A stretch of DNA of 64,000 nt from CAMTVQ01 sp947085255 (lineage in GTDB: Bacteria; Bacteroidota; Bacteroidia; Sphingobacteriales; Sphingobacteriaceae), in NCBI GenBank assembly GCA_947085255.1, contig CAMTVQ010000008.1:1-64000 (forward strand). Direction: 5' to 3'. Positions within the stretch are counted from its first letter, which is position 1. Each line of letters starts with the position of its first letter. The notes below the pieces were generated by a model. That model ran no database searches. It saw nothing but the letters and a program-made list of their open reading frames with translations, and was not told the origin of the DNA. The translations under genes were made by a program, and so were the position numbers. Below are positions 26,836 to 37,392 of the stretch, one piece after another.

Positions 26836-26853
26836 GCTAAAGGGAATTAGAAC

Positions 26854-27414
26854 ATGACATTTCAACGAATTTTAGTAACAGTTGCTGCAGGTACACTATG
26901 TGCGATAGTGCTTAATGCTTGTCAGCGCGATAAAACAAAACCAGGTTGGGAATTTGCGCCGCAAATGTACCGTTCGGTACCTTATAACCCAGATCAGGCA
27001 AATCCTAATTTTAAGGACGGTATAACTGCACAATTACCCCCTAAGGGAACAGTAAAGCAAAATTTTGTACCATTCGACTATAAAAACACAGTTGAGGATT
27101 ACGAAAGAGCAGGTGTAGAATTGAAAAATCCAATTGTACTTACGCCATTGGTATTAGAAGAAGGCAAGCAATTGTACATGAACATGTGTTCGCATTGCCA
27201 TGGTAAAGAAGGTCGTGCTGATGGAGCCATTAGCGCAGCAGGAAAATACCCTGTACCAACGTATCAATCAGAAAACGTTAAAAACATACCAGAAGGAAAG
27301 ATATTTTTCTCGATTACTCATGGTAAAAACTTAATGGGTCCGCATGCTTCTCAACTATCGCAAGAAGAACGTTGGAAAGTTGTACATTTTGTACAAACAT
27401 TACAAAAACTGTAG
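26854..27414 (+). CDS. actE: Alternative complex III subunit E, mono-haem cytochrome c lipoprotein
   Basis: A 186-residue exported cytochrome. The signal ends at LNAC (Cys23), a likely lipobox. One haem site, CSHCH, lies near residue 112, with a candidate axial methionine in LMGPHASQL. ActE passes electrons from the complex toward the oxidase. In operon between actD and actF. Confidence 0.92.
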   Translation: MTFQRILVTVAAGTLCAIVLNACQRDKTKPGWEFAPQMYRSVPYNPDQANPNFKDGITAQLPPKGTVKQNFVPFDYKNTVEDYERAGVELKNPIVLTPLVLEEGKQLYMNMCSHCHGKEGRADGAISAAGKYPVPTYQSENVKNIPEGKIFFSITHGKNLMGPHASQLSQEERWKVVHFVQTLQKL

Positions 27415-27445
27415 TATTTAAATTTTAACAAAAACAGATTGCATC

Positions 27446-28651
27446 ATGCAAGCCAATACCGAAAATTATATAGTATCCAATAAATCAAAGCGCATTAGCA
27501 TTGGGCTAATTGCTATAGGTATAATTGCTGTTTTGGCCGGTTTCTTTACCGGACATGCAGAGCGTACGTGGGCAAATTTGCTTACCTCGTCTTACTTTTT
27601 TGCCTGCATTACGTTGGGTGGCATTATGTTTTGTGCTATACAATATGTAGCACAAGCAGGTTGGTCGGTAGTAGTGGTACGTATAGCGCAAGCTTTTAGT
27701 GCAGTACAACCAGTTGCCGCTATTATTTTATTAATTGTAGTGGGTGGTGGTTTAGCTACTCATAATTTGTACCATCATTGGGCAGATCCAGCATTAACAG
27801 ACCCTAACAGTCCGGAGTTTGATCATTTAATTGCTGGTAAGTCATCTTTCTTAAATGTTCCGTTCTTCTTAGCACGTATTGTTATCTACATGGTGGTATG
27901 GGGTTTATTAGGATACTATTTACGTAAACTATCACACAAAGAAGATGAAGAAGGTGGTTTGACGTTTTACAACAAAAGCATTAAAATTTCAGCAATATTT
28001 TGTGTGATTTTTGGCTTTACTGTTCCATTATTCGCATTTGATTTAATGATGTCGGTAGAAGCACATTGGTTTAGTACCATGTTTGGTTGGTACAACTTAG
28101 CTGGTTTATGGGTAAGTACATTAGCGGCCATTGCCTTAACGGTTATTTTCTTAAAAGAGCAGGGTTACTTAACGTATGTGAATGAAAACCACATGCACGA
28201 TTTAGGTAAATTCGTATTTGCCTTTTCTATATTTTGGACATACACTTGGGTTGGACAGTTCTTATTAATATGGTATGCCAACTTACCCGAAGAGGTATCA
28301 TGGTTCTACAATCGCTGGCAGTCTAACTATATCTGGTTATTCTGGATAGATATGGCAGTAAACTTCTTATTCCCATTATTAGCCTTAATGACTCGTGGAA
28401 GCAAGCGTAGCTATGCCATTATGAAAGTGGTGTGTATGGTAGTAATTGCTACACATTGGTTAGATTTTTACATGATGGTAATGCCAGGAACTGTAGGTAA
28501 AGAAAACGGCATTGGCTATATTGAAATAGGAACTTTTGCTGGATTTATTGGCTTGTTTATATTCTTTATGCTAAGAGCATTAGCTAAGAAGCCTTTGTTG
28601 CCTAAAAATCATCCATTCCTAGAAGAATCATTACACCACGAAGTGGCTTAA
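27446..28651 (+). CDS. actF: Alternative complex III subunit F, NrfD/PsrC-like membrane protein
   Basis: A 401-residue protein with about ten membrane helices, the second NrfD-like subunit of the complex. Features include the helix ISIGLIAIGIIAVLAGFF and later HWFSTMFGWYNLAGLWVS. It is 31 bp after actE and 32 bp before coxB, consistent with one transcript linking the complex to the oxidase. Confidence 0.92.
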   Translation: MQANTENYIVSNKSKRISIGLIAIGIIAVLAGFFTGHAERTWANLLTSSYFFACITLGGIMFCAIQYVAQAGWSVVVVRIAQAFSAVQPVAAIILLIVVGGGLATHNLYHHWADPALTDPNSPEFDHLIAGKSSFLNVPFFLARIVIYMVVWGLLGYYLRKLSHKEDEEGGLTFYNKSIKISAIFCVIFGFTVPLFAFDLMMSVEAHWFSTMFGWYNLAGLWVSTLAAIALTVIFLKEQGYLTYVNENHMHDLGKFVFAFSIFWTYTWVGQFLLIWYANLPEEVSWFYNRWQSNYIWLFWIDMAVNFLFPLLALMTRGSKRSYAIMKVVCMVVIATHWLDFYMMVMPGTVGKENGIGYIEIGTFAGFIGLFIFFMLRALAKKPLLPKNHPFLEESLHHEVA

Positions 28652-28683
28652 TTTATTTTTAAAAGATTACTTTATTAGAAGAT

Positions 28684-29868
28684 ATGAGTTGTTCTGTTAT
28701 CACCAATTTTTTTAAAAGTAAAGCGACTATCCTGTCGCTACTTTTTGTTCTGTGCGCAGTTGGCGTATTTGCTCAAGATGCAACTACCGCTGTAGTAGAT
28801 GAAACCGCCAAAGAGCCAGTTGGCAAAATGGTAATGTACTATTTATTGATGGGCTTAGTTGGCGCCATGGTGTTGAATGTTATTGGTAAAATTTTAAAAA
28901 TTACTGAAATAACCTTTGAGTTAAGCGGCAAGAAAAACGGCATTAACTGGAACCTAATTAACGCAGCGTTGTTCTTAGCATTTCTAATTGTAGGAATGTA
29001 CTTTGCGTTTTGGGAGTTTGGCTACCATGGTAAAATGTTGTTACCAGAATCAGCGTCAGAGCATGGTTTGCGTACAGATAATTTGTTTGACATTACTCTA
29101 TGGATAACGGGATTTGTATTTGTGGTAACACATATATTGTTATTTGGTTACTCATTTAAGTATCGTCACAACGAATCAAAGCCTGCGTATTTTTATCCGC
29201 ACAACAACAAATTAGAGATATACTGGACAGTAATACCAGCCTTAGTGCTTACCGTTCTGGTAATATTTGGTTGGAGAACTTGGACAGATATCACGAGTGA
29301 AGGTCGTCAAGCAAAAAATCCAATTGAAGTAGAAGTAACAGCAGAGCAATTTAGATGGACTGCGCGTTATGCAGGTGCTGATAAAATGTTGGGCGAAAAG
29401 AACTTTAGGTTAATTGGCGGCATAAATGAGCTTGGTGTTAATTTTGAGGATACTCGTTCAAAAGACGACGTTATCATTAAAGAAATTGTATTGCCAGTAG
29501 GTAAGCCAGTTAAATTTATATTTGGCGCAAAGGATGTAATTCACAGTGCATATATGCCACATTTCAGATTGCAAATGAACTGTGTACCTGGTATGCCTAC
29601 CTACTTCTACTTTACCCCACGTACAACTACTGCCGAAATGCGTATGAAGTTGGACGATTATAAATTTGATTATGTACTGTTATGTGCCAAAATATGTGGT
29701 GCAGCACATTACAACATGCAAATGAAAGTAAGAATTGTAAGCGAACCAGAATACAAAAAGTGGATGGCGGAGCAAAAGCCTTTTTACAATGAAGATGTAA
29801 AGGCACAATTGCAAATGGCAAAAGCTGAAAGTGAAGAGGTAAAAACGGTAGCTGTAGCAGCACACTAA
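28684..29868 (+). CDS. coxB: Cytochrome c oxidase subunit II
   Basis: A 394-residue protein with a signal peptide, membrane helices, and a periplasmic cupredoxin domain. The Cu-A ligands are visible: His in VIHSAYMPHF, then CAKICGAAHYNM with both Cys, the His and the Met. The acidic residue often found between the cysteines is Lys here. No cytochrome c is fused. It accepts electrons from the alternative complex III encoded directly upstream. Confidence 0.94.
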   Translation: MSCSVITNFFKSKATILSLLFVLCAVGVFAQDATTAVVDETAKEPVGKMVMYYLLMGLVGAMVLNVIGKILKITEITFELSGKKNGINWNLINAALFLAFLIVGMYFAFWEFGYHGKMLLPESASEHGLRTDNLFDITLWITGFVFVVTHILLFGYSFKYRHNESKPAYFYPHNNKLEIYWTVIPALVLTVLVIFGWRTWTDITSEGRQAKNPIEVEVTAEQFRWTARYAGADKMLGEKNFRLIGGINELGVNFEDTRSKDDVIIKEIVLPVGKPVKFIFGAKDVIHSAYMPHFRLQMNCVPGMPTYFYFTPRTTTAEMRMKLDDYKFDYVLLCAKICGAAHYNMQMKVRIVSEPEYKKWMAEQKPFYNEDVKAQLQMAKAESEEVKTVAVAAH

Positions 29869-29912
29869 GCAGATAGAAATTAGTAAAAAAAATAGCGTAA
29901 AAAATTAAAATA

Positions 29913-31751
29913 ATGGCAACTCAAGTAGCACATGCACACGACGCTCATACTCATGCACACGATGAGCATGGACACCACGAAGAAACGTTTATAACAAAAT
30001 ACATTTTTAGCCAAGATCATAAAATGATTGCCAAGCAGTTCCTGATAACAGGAATTATTATGGCTTTTATTGCAATGACGATGTCGGTTTTGTTCCGTAT
30101 CCAATTGGCTTGGCCTGATAAAACTTTCCCATTGTTAGAAACGCTATTGGGCAAATTTGCAGAGGGTGGACAAATTAAGCCTGATTTCTACATGTCTTTG
30201 GTAACAATACATGGTACCATCATGATTTTCTTTGTACTTACTGCAGGTTTGAGCGGTACGTTTAGTAACCTACTTATTCCATTGCAGTGCGGTGCGCGTG
30301 ATATGGCATCTCCATTCATCAATATGTTGTCATACTGGTTTTTCTTTGTTGCCAGTGTTATCATGATGAGTTCATTTTTTGTCGAAACAGGCCCTGCTTC
30401 AGGTGGTTGGACAATTTACCCTCCTTTAAGTGCGTTGCCAAAAGCAATGCCAGGTTCAGGTCTTGGCATGACCTTGTGGCTTATCAGTATGTCGTTATTC
30501 GTAGCGTCGTCATTAATGGGAGCTATCAACTATATCAGTACCGTATTAAATATGCGCACTAAAGGTATGGGCATGACTAAGTTGCCACTAACCATTTGGG
30601 CATTTTTTGTTACGGCTATTCTAGGTGTATTATCGTTCCCTGTATTGTTCTCAGGTGTAATCTTATTAATTTTTGATAGAAGTTTTGGCACAAGTTTTTA
30701 CTTATCAGACATTTATATAGGTGGAGAGGCTTTAGCTAATTCAGGTGGTAGCCCTATTTTGTGGCAGCATTTATTTTGGTTCTTAGGTCACCCAGAGGTT
30801 TATATTGTATTATTGCCAGCATTGGGTATTACATCAGAAGTAATAGCAACCAACTCACGTAAGCCTATCTTTGGCTACCGTGCCATGATTGGTTCAATCT
30901 TGGGTATTGCTGTTATCTCTTTTGTTGTATGGGGTCACCATATGTTTATTACTGGTATGAATCCGTTTTTAGGTTCGGTATTTATGTTTACCACACTTCT
31001 TGTGGCGGTACCATCAGCGGTAAAAACTTTTAATTATTTGGCAACTATTTGGCGAGGTAATATTCGTTTTACTCCAGCTATGCTTTTTGCAATTGGTTTG
31101 GTGTCATTCTTTATCAGTGGTGGATTAACAGGTATTTTCTTAGGTAATGCATCATTAGATATCAACTTACACGATACCTATTTCGTAGTAGCCCACTTTC
31201 ACTTGGTAATGGGTAGCGCGGCAATATTTGGTATGTTGTGCGGTGTGTATCATTGGTTCCCTAAAATGTTTGGACGTATGATGAACGACAAATTAGGATA
31301 CTTACACTTCTGGTTTACCTTTATTGGTGCTTACTTGGTATTCTTCCCAATGCACTTTATGGGATTAGACGGTGTGCCTCGTAGATATTATTCGTTTACT
31401 GAGTTTGCCTACATGGATAAATGGCTTACGCTTAATATCTTTATTACTATTGCGGCTGTTGCAGCCTCTATTGCACAGTTATTATTCTTGTACAATTTTG
31501 TAACGAGTATATTTTGGGGTAAAAAAGCTACTCAAAATCCTTGGGAATCAAATAGTTTAGAGTGGACTACTCCTGTTGAGCATTTGCATGGAAATTGGCC
31601 AGGCGAAATTCCAACAGTGTATCGTTGGCCGTATGACTACAGTAAGCCAGGTCATCATGAAGACTTTATTCCGCAAACTGTACCTTTTTCAGAAACAGCA
31701 AGTTCAAATGTGGCGCATGATTTAGACGAGCATAAACAAAATAACGGCTAA
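29913..31751 (+). CDS. coxA: Cytochrome c oxidase subunit I (haem-copper, A-type)
   Basis: A 612-residue polytopic protein carrying haem a and the haem-Cu-B site. FLGHPEVYIVLLPALG contains the His-Glu-Val-Tyr segment with the cross-linked His/Tyr and the D-channel Glu (A1 type). HHMF and VAHFHLVMG provide the other ligands. The first 24 residues hold nine histidines (AHAHDAHTHAHDEHGHH), an unusual possible metal-binding tail. No subunit III follows; a terminator ends the operon. Confidence 0.95.
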   Translation: MATQVAHAHDAHTHAHDEHGHHEETFITKYIFSQDHKMIAKQFLITGIIMAFIAMTMSVLFRIQLAWPDKTFPLLETLLGKFAEGGQIKPDFYMSLVTIHGTIMIFFVLTAGLSGTFSNLLIPLQCGARDMASPFINMLSYWFFFVASVIMMSSFFVETGPASGGWTIYPPLSALPKAMPGSGLGMTLWLISMSLFVASSLMGAINYISTVLNMRTKGMGMTKLPLTIWAFFVTAILGVLSFPVLFSGVILLIFDRSFGTSFYLSDIYIGGEALANSGGSPILWQHLFWFLGHPEVYIVLLPALGITSEVIATNSRKPIFGYRAMIGSILGIAVISFVVWGHHMFITGMNPFLGSVFMFTTLLVAVPSAVKTFNYLATIWRGNIRFTPAMLFAIGLVSFFISGGLTGIFLGNASLDINLHDTYFVVAHFHLVMGSAAIFGMLCGVYHWFPKMFGRMMNDKLGYLHFWFTFIGAYLVFFPMHFMGLDGVPRRYYSFTEFAYMDKWLTLNIFITIAAVAASIAQLLFLYNFVTSIFWGKKATQNPWESNSLEWTTPVEHLHGNWPGEIPTVYRWPYDYSKPGHHEDFIPQTVPFSETASSNVAHDLDEHKQNNG

Positions 31752-31770
31752 TTGCTAGCTAAACTAATAT

Positions 31771-31808
31771 AAAAACGGGCGCAACTATAGAGTTGCGCCC
31801 GTTTTTTT
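31771..31808 (+). terminator. Rho-independent terminator after coxA
   Basis: A 16-bp stem (31771-31786 / 31791-31806) with loop ATAG, core ACGGGCGCAACT, followed by T residues. It lies between the convergent coxA and recO genes and can serve both directions. Confidence 0.92.
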
Positions 31809-31828
31809 TAGAGACCTAGCAGGAGATA

Positions 31829-32554
31829 TTATGCTAATACTTCTTGCAAAATTTTATGAGCATGTATCGTTCCCATATTATCTAAATGGTATTCATAATA
31901 GGTAAGCAAACTATTTAGGAGCGACTGGCGCTGTGCTGTACTAATAGTTAATAGATGTTGTTGCTCAAACGAAGTGGCCATTAATTGGCTAAAAAGGGTA
32001 CTGAGCGTGCTGTCCATGTATAATGTGTGATGAGGTTTTGTTTCACAAAATTGACCTGTTTGCACATCAAAAAATGGAGTGTCTATACTTTGTGTATCGT
32101 TAGGATAAATGCCTAAATGTTTACTGAGCTGCATTAAAAAGACTAGGTGAAAGTTCACTACGTTGCTTTCTTGCATATCCAGTAGCAAGATGCTATTGTA
32201 TACAAAATCAAATAAGGGAGTATCGCTTTGCTGTTGTTTGGTGGTGCGGTAAATAACTTCAGCAATAAATAGCCCAATACTACTTTTGATAATATTGAAA
32301 GAAATACTTGTAAAGGGATGCTCGACTTTTACTTCCTTAATACGCTGTATGCCACTTGTCTCCTTGTGGTAAGTAATTAAGCTTAGTAGTGTTAAAGGTT
32401 GAAATAAGTTGGCACTTGTTTTGGCTTTAGCTACGCGTGCACCATTAATCATATAGCTTTGCAATCCAAACTTTTCGGTAAGAATATGTGCTATTAAACT
32501 AGTTTCGCCGTATTTTGTAGTACGCAATACAATACCACGCGTTGCATGCAACAT
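31829..32554 (-). CDS. recO: DNA repair protein RecO
   Basis: A 241-residue recombination mediator that helps RecR load RecA at gaps. The N-terminal OB-fold begins GIVLRTTKYGETSLIAHI, typical of RecO. The C-terminal half is helical; the zinc-binding cysteines of some RecO proteins are absent. It starts 5 bp after the porZ-like gene on the same strand. Confidence 0.9.
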   Translation of the reverse strand: MLHATRGIVLRTTKYGETSLIAHILTEKFGLQSYMINGARVAKAKTSANLFQPLTLLSLITYHKETSGIQRIKEVKVEHPFTSISFNIIKSSIGLFIAEVIYRTTKQQQSDTPLFDFVYNSILLLDMQESNVVNFHLVFLMQLSKHLGIYPNDTQSIDTPFFDVQTGQFCETKPHHTLYMDSTLSTLFSQLMATSFEQQHLLTISTAQRQSLLNSLLTYYEYHLDNMGTIHAHKILQEVLA

Positions 32555-32559
32555 TCCGT

Positions 32560-34830
32560 TTAATTAATAAAGAGAATTTTTTTCACCTCAGTTTCCGTAC
32601 CATCATCGTTGGTAATGAACACCAGATATACCCCGGTATTAGCCCGTTGACCACTAAAATTTTTCCCATCCCAAGTAGCTTGTCCACCTTGTGCAACAGT
32701 TTGATACACGAGGGTTCCTGTAATATCCGTAATCTTCACATTCGCATCTTGTACTAACCCTTTTATTCCAATAAGACCAGTATAATCTGGGCGTACAGGG
32801 TTGGGATAAACAAGCACACCCTCATTTACTTCTCCACCTTGTGTTGCATCGCTATTGAAAGACATAATACCCTTAGCGGTACTAAAAAATACCTCACCCG
32901 ATTTAGCATCTATTGTAATATCTAATATACTATTGGACGGTAGCGGACTATTTTGTGTATTGAAATAACGTATAGGCTTGGTTCCGTCATCTTCAAATAG
33001 CCATACGCCATTTTCGGTAGCAATCCATTTTCTATTTGCGCCATCCACTTTTATTGTATTTATAAAATCAGATTCTAAAACATATTGCACAAAGCCATCC
33101 TGAACAATTTTTATCTGTTGCGGTGCAGGATTATCTTCTTCTAAAATTGTAGCAGAGTTGTAATATACATACAAACCCTTGGTGGTGCCTACCCAGATAT
33201 TTCCGTCTAAGTCTTCGGTAATACTATTAGCTATGTTCGAAAATTCTGATCCCGCTTGTATATCTAAGCGCAGTCTTTTAAATTTTGGTATGCCATTGGT
33301 AAGTTCTTTTTCATCAAATACTAAGAGCCCCTCTCTATGAACACTTATCCATTTTTTACCATAACTATCCACAAGAATTTGGAGCACATTGCCAAATGCA
33401 GGGTTGCTAAATGCTCCAGGGAAACTATAAGAAGTCCATTTTCCTTTGGCATCCATTTTTAGTACGGGTTTATTTGTGCCATTGTTGAGTATCCATAAAT
33501 TTTGGTCATTGTCAAGCGATATGTCGGTAATGCGTTGGCTGCCGGGGTCTCCAGTAGCACGTTGTATAAAGCCGTCATCTGCATTATAAACAGCAGTTAA
33601 TACATTGCCTTGAAACTCGAGCAGACCAAAACGATACGTTCCGATATATAGTTTATTTGTAGCAGCATTATAGGTACCAGTAAGATGGTCGGAAACTGTA
33701 GTTAGCTCTGGAATTGTAGTGCTATTATAGGAAGTCCATCGGCCTTTTTCATACACATAAGTGCCAGCAATAGAGTAGTTGGGATTATTGAGATTACTAC
33801 TTGTTGCTATTATTTTCTCACCAATGTACTCTAAGGAGCTATTAAATGGAAAGGCGGGACCATTTTGGGTAAGAATATCTTTTGTAGCACCCTTAATGCG
33901 TACTAAACCAAATGCCCCGTCGGCAAGCCAGTAAGTCCCGCTAGCATCCTTAAAACTGTTAAAAATGAAAGAATTAGCAGCATATCCCGCAATTTGATCA
34001 ATAACAGCTTCTTGATTGTTGTAAGACGTTACCCCGTAATTGGCAGTGGCTATTAATTGATTGTTGCACACACGCAGGTTTTGGCAGCCTAAGGGAAAGA
34101 TCCCAGTAGGTTGCCAAGTAGTACCCGTAAACTTTAGTATTTCGGTACCTATGTAGGCATAGGGTATATCATTAAATGTTGTAATTACCCTGCAAAAAGT
34201 ATTTGGGATGTTTTGTGCAGCAGTATGGCGTTGCCAACGGTTAGAATTAGCCAAAAATGGGTCATTGCTACTTGCTTGATACACGCCGTTTAGTGTAGCA
34301 GCATAAATCTGATTATTTGCTATTGTTACCTGAAAAATTTCTAAGGCAGTATTGTTGGTGCCAATTAGGTAAGTATCTTTTATTTCGTAACGCTGTAAAT
34401 CTACAACCACTATACCAAAACCACAGCTCAAGTAAGCCAAGTTGTTATAAATAGCCACGGCATTGATGTATTTTTTTCCAATAATATTTTTGAGCTTTAT
34501 ATCGGGTATGTTATATACCTGATTGTTGCTGATAATATCAATATTGCAATTGTCGTATGCTAGGATGAGTTGTTTTGTGGAGGCATCATAAGCTATAGCT
34601 TTTGCCAATACATCTGATAATCCTTGAATTTTGGTGAGCGGTTGCACGCTATTGTCAATTTTGTCGTAGTAAAAAACACCACCTTTTGTAGCACAGTAAA
34701 CACGATTTTCGGCTTCTATTACCTCATTTGCATCATAATAAGAAAAGTGACTACTCCACTGACCGATTTGTGCTTTGGTTATACCAAGGCTAATAAAAAG
34801 GAGCACAAAAAATATTTTTGCTTTTATCAT
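32560..34830 (-). CDS. porZ: PorZ-like T9SS component, two-domain beta-propeller with C-terminal sorting domain
   Basis: A 756-residue exported protein (ATG 34830; a TTG at 34839 adds three residues). Signal peptide to ITKAQ, then the start IGQWSSHFSYYDANEV. Repeated propeller blades follow (GGVFYYDK, GTTKGLYVYYN, ENGVWLFEDDG). A T9SS-type C-terminal domain (VYPNPVRPDYTGLIG) ends the protein. PorZ is a surface component of the type IX secretion attachment complex that handles A-LPS on cargo. Size and the recO neighbour fit. Other two-component-regulator-type propellers look similar. Confidence 0.8.
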   Translation of the reverse strand: MIKAKIFFVLLFISLGITKAQIGQWSSHFSYYDANEVIEAENRVYCATKGGVFYYDKIDNSVQPLTKIQGLSDVLAKAIAYDASTKQLILAYDNCNIDIISNNQVYNIPDIKLKNIIGKKYINAVAIYNNLAYLSCGFGIVVVDLQRYEIKDTYLIGTNNTALEIFQVTIANNQIYAATLNGVYQASSNDPFLANSNRWQRHTAAQNIPNTFCRVITTFNDIPYAYIGTEILKFTGTTWQPTGIFPLGCQNLRVCNNQLIATANYGVTSYNNQEAVIDQIAGYAANSFIFNSFKDASGTYWLADGAFGLVRIKGATKDILTQNGPAFPFNSSLEYIGEKIIATSSNLNNPNYSIAGTYVYEKGRWTSYNSTTIPELTTVSDHLTGTYNAATNKLYIGTYRFGLLEFQGNVLTAVYNADDGFIQRATGDPGSQRITDISLDNDQNLWILNNGTNKPVLKMDAKGKWTSYSFPGAFSNPAFGNVLQILVDSYGKKWISVHREGLLVFDEKELTNGIPKFKRLRLDIQAGSEFSNIANSITEDLDGNIWVGTTKGLYVYYNSATILEEDNPAPQQIKIVQDGFVQYVLESDFINTIKVDGANRKWIATENGVWLFEDDGTKPIRYFNTQNSPLPSNSILDITIDAKSGEVFFSTAKGIMSFNSDATQGGEVNEGVLVYPNPVRPDYTGLIGIKGLVQDANVKITDITGTLVYQTVAQGGQATWDGKNFSGQRANTGVYLVFITNDDGTETEVKKILFIN

Positions 34831-34978
34831 ATAGTACAAAACTTCTATATAGTATATTTAGTATTTGCTGGGTAAAGGTAATAATTGCGTTAATAGCGGA
34901 TAAAAAAATATTGAAGGCGTTTATTACAATATTTTTTAGTAAATCTGCAATCTTATATTGATAGGTAGTAAACACATT

Positions 34979-37360
34979 ATGTGGAATTTCGTTTCAAAAG
35001 TCATTTTTAAAAATAAACTAGCATTTCTGATAGGTATTGGTGCCATTAGTGCACTTATGCTGTATCAAGCTTTTCAAGTAAAATTATCTTTTGCAGGAGA
35101 AAAGAAAATTTTGCCTGTTACCGATAGCTCGTTTACAGAATACACCAAGTTTAAAAACAAGTTTGGTGAAGATGGAAACGTGATGGTAATAGGGATACAA
35201 AGCGATAAATTATTTGATAAAGATTTTTTTAATGCATGGTATGCTTTAAGCAAGCAAATAAAAGGGAGTACTGGTGTAAAGGATGTATTGTCGTTGGGCT
35301 TGTTGTATAATTTGGAAAAAGATACTGCCGCACGTCGGTTTGTGTTAAAACCAGTTATTTCCAATCCATTAGTAAGCCAGCAACAAGCAGACTCGGTAGA
35401 GCAGGTAATAGGTGCGTTGCCTTTTTATAAAGGGCTTATTTATCAGCCTGAAAATAGGGCGACACTCATGGCTATCTCGTTTGATAAGCAGACGAGTGAT
35501 ATTAAGTCGCGCACACAACAGGTAAACAGCTTTATTGCTTTAGGCAATAAGTTTGGCGAAGAGCAAGGAGTAGCTATTCACTTTTCGGGATTACCTTATA
35601 TCCGTACGGTTATATCACAAAAAATCGTAAACGAATTTCAGTTATTTGTAAGCTTAGCTTTAGTGCTTACTGCCATTATTTTATGGTTCTTCTTCCGCTC
35701 TTTTTACGCGGTAATTTTTCCACTTATTGTAGTGGTAATAGGGGTAATATGGTCTATAGGGATGATGACTTTGCTTGGTTATAAAATCACGATTCTTACT
35801 GGGCTTATTGCGCCGCTTATTATTGTAATTGGAGTGCCCAATAGCATTTTAATGCTCAATAAATACCGAAGTGAGTACGCACGGCACGGACAACAATTAC
35901 GTGCTTTGGTAAATACTATTCGACACGTAAGTATCTCTACCTTAGTGGCTAATATTACAACTGCGGTTGGTTTTATTGTGTTTTATTTTACCAATAGCGA
36001 GTTGTTGGTAGAGTTTGGTGTAATAGCGGCCCTTAGTATTATGGCTACATGGCTCATTTCACTCATTCTTATTCCTATTATTTTTAGCTATTTACCACCA
36101 CCCAGTGTTGCAAACGTTACTAAAAACGAAACCAACCTATTGGGTAAGCTGATTAAAAAGTTGGATTATATCGTGCACTTTCATCGTAGAGAAGTGTATT
36201 GGGTATCACTAGGTTTTACGGTATTTGCCCTTATTGGTATGTGGCAAATAGAGGTAGATGGATACATGATTGATGATATACCCAAAAAAGACCCTATATA
36301 TGTAGATTTGAAGTTTTTTGAAGCTAATTTTAATGGAGTACTGCCTTTTGAAATAAGCATAGATACCAAAAAGCGAAGTGGAGTAGTTACCTCTAAGGCT
36401 TTAACCAAAATTGGGGAGTTGGAAGAGTTAATGGCAGCATATCCTGAGTTCTCAAAGCCGGTATCCATAAATGCGGTGCTTAAGTTTTCTACGCAGGCCT
36501 ATTACAATGGCAATCCAGATAGGTATGTAACACCTAGTGCTATGGAGCGTAATTTTGTGGTAGGTTATGCCACTGGAAAATCGGCAAATACAAGCACTCT
36601 GATGCGTTCGTTTGTGGATAGTAACAAGCAAAGTACCCGATTGAGTTTTCAAATAGCCGATTTGGGTTCGCGTAAGATGAACAAATTGGTAAATGAAATA
36701 GAACCTCGTATTGATTCGCTGTTTGCAGAAACGGGGTACGATGTAAAGCTTACTGGAGGTAGTATGATATTTCTGAAAGGCAATAATTACCTAATTACCA
36801 ACCTGCGTGAAAGTTTGATTATTGCCATTTTATTGGTGTCGTTTATCATGTTTGTGTTGTTTGGTTCGTGGCGTATGATTATTATTTCGCTACTGCCCAA
36901 TATTATTCCGTTGGGTATTACAGCTGCGCTTATGGGATTTTGTGATATCAATCTAAAGCCTTCTACGGTACTTATTTTTAGTATTGCATTGGGTTTGGCT
37001 TCCGACCAAACTATTTATTTTCTGACCAAATACCGACAAGAACTCAAATATAAAAATTGGAGCATATCCGAAACGGTATCTATAGCCCTACGCGAAACTG
37101 GAGTAAGTATGATATATACGGCTATTATTTTATTTGCAGGCTTTAGTATTTTCTTGGCTTCTACCTTTGGGGGTACTGTATTGCTGGGTTTACTCATCTC
37201 GTTTACGGTACTTATGGCGCTTATTTTCAATCTTACTTTATTACCCTCGTTATTGCTCAGTTTAGAGAAATCTATCCAGCGCAAATCCTTAGCCGACCCG
37301 CTTATACGCGTATATGATGAAGAAGAGGATATAAATTTAGATGAATTGGAAATAAAGTAG
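34979..37360 (+). CDS. MMPL/RND-family membrane transporter
   Basis: 793 residues from ATG 34979; the TTG at 34958 gives seven unneeded residues. Two repeats are visible, each with a large extracytoplasmic loop and a bundle of five to six helices, starting FLIGIGAISALMLYQAF. The second bundle includes LIIAILLVSFIMFVLFGSW and LGLASDQTIYFLTKY. MMPL proteins export lipids, hopanoids or hydrophobic compounds. The substrate is not evident. The lipoprotein gene follows closely with its own -7-like box. Confidence 0.85.
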   Translation: MWNFVSKVIFKNKLAFLIGIGAISALMLYQAFQVKLSFAGEKKILPVTDSSFTEYTKFKNKFGEDGNVMVIGIQSDKLFDKDFFNAWYALSKQIKGSTGVKDVLSLGLLYNLEKDTAARRFVLKPVISNPLVSQQQADSVEQVIGALPFYKGLIYQPENRATLMAISFDKQTSDIKSRTQQVNSFIALGNKFGEEQGVAIHFSGLPYIRTVISQKIVNEFQLFVSLALVLTAIILWFFFRSFYAVIFPLIVVVIGVIWSIGMMTLLGYKITILTGLIAPLIIVIGVPNSILMLNKYRSEYARHGQQLRALVNTIRHVSISTLVANITTAVGFIVFYFTNSELLVEFGVIAALSIMATWLISLILIPIIFSYLPPPSVANVTKNETNLLGKLIKKLDYIVHFHRREVYWVSLGFTVFALIGMWQIEVDGYMIDDIPKKDPIYVDLKFFEANFNGVLPFEISIDTKKRSGVVTSKALTKIGELEELMAAYPEFSKPVSINAVLKFSTQAYYNGNPDRYVTPSAMERNFVVGYATGKSANTSTLMRSFVDSNKQSTRLSFQIADLGSRKMNKLVNEIEPRIDSLFAETGYDVKLTGGSMIFLKGNNYLITNLRESLIIAILLVSFIMFVLFGSWRMIIISLLPNIIPLGITAALMGFCDINLKPSTVLIFSIALGLASDQTIYFLTKYRQELKYKNWSISETVSIALRETGVSMIYTAIILFAGFSIFLASTFGGTVLLGLLISFTVLMALIFNLTLLPSLLLSLEKSIQRKSLADPLIRVYDEEEDINLDELEIK

Positions 37361-37392
37361 TTTAACTATTTTTGCAGCAAGATTTACTACTT

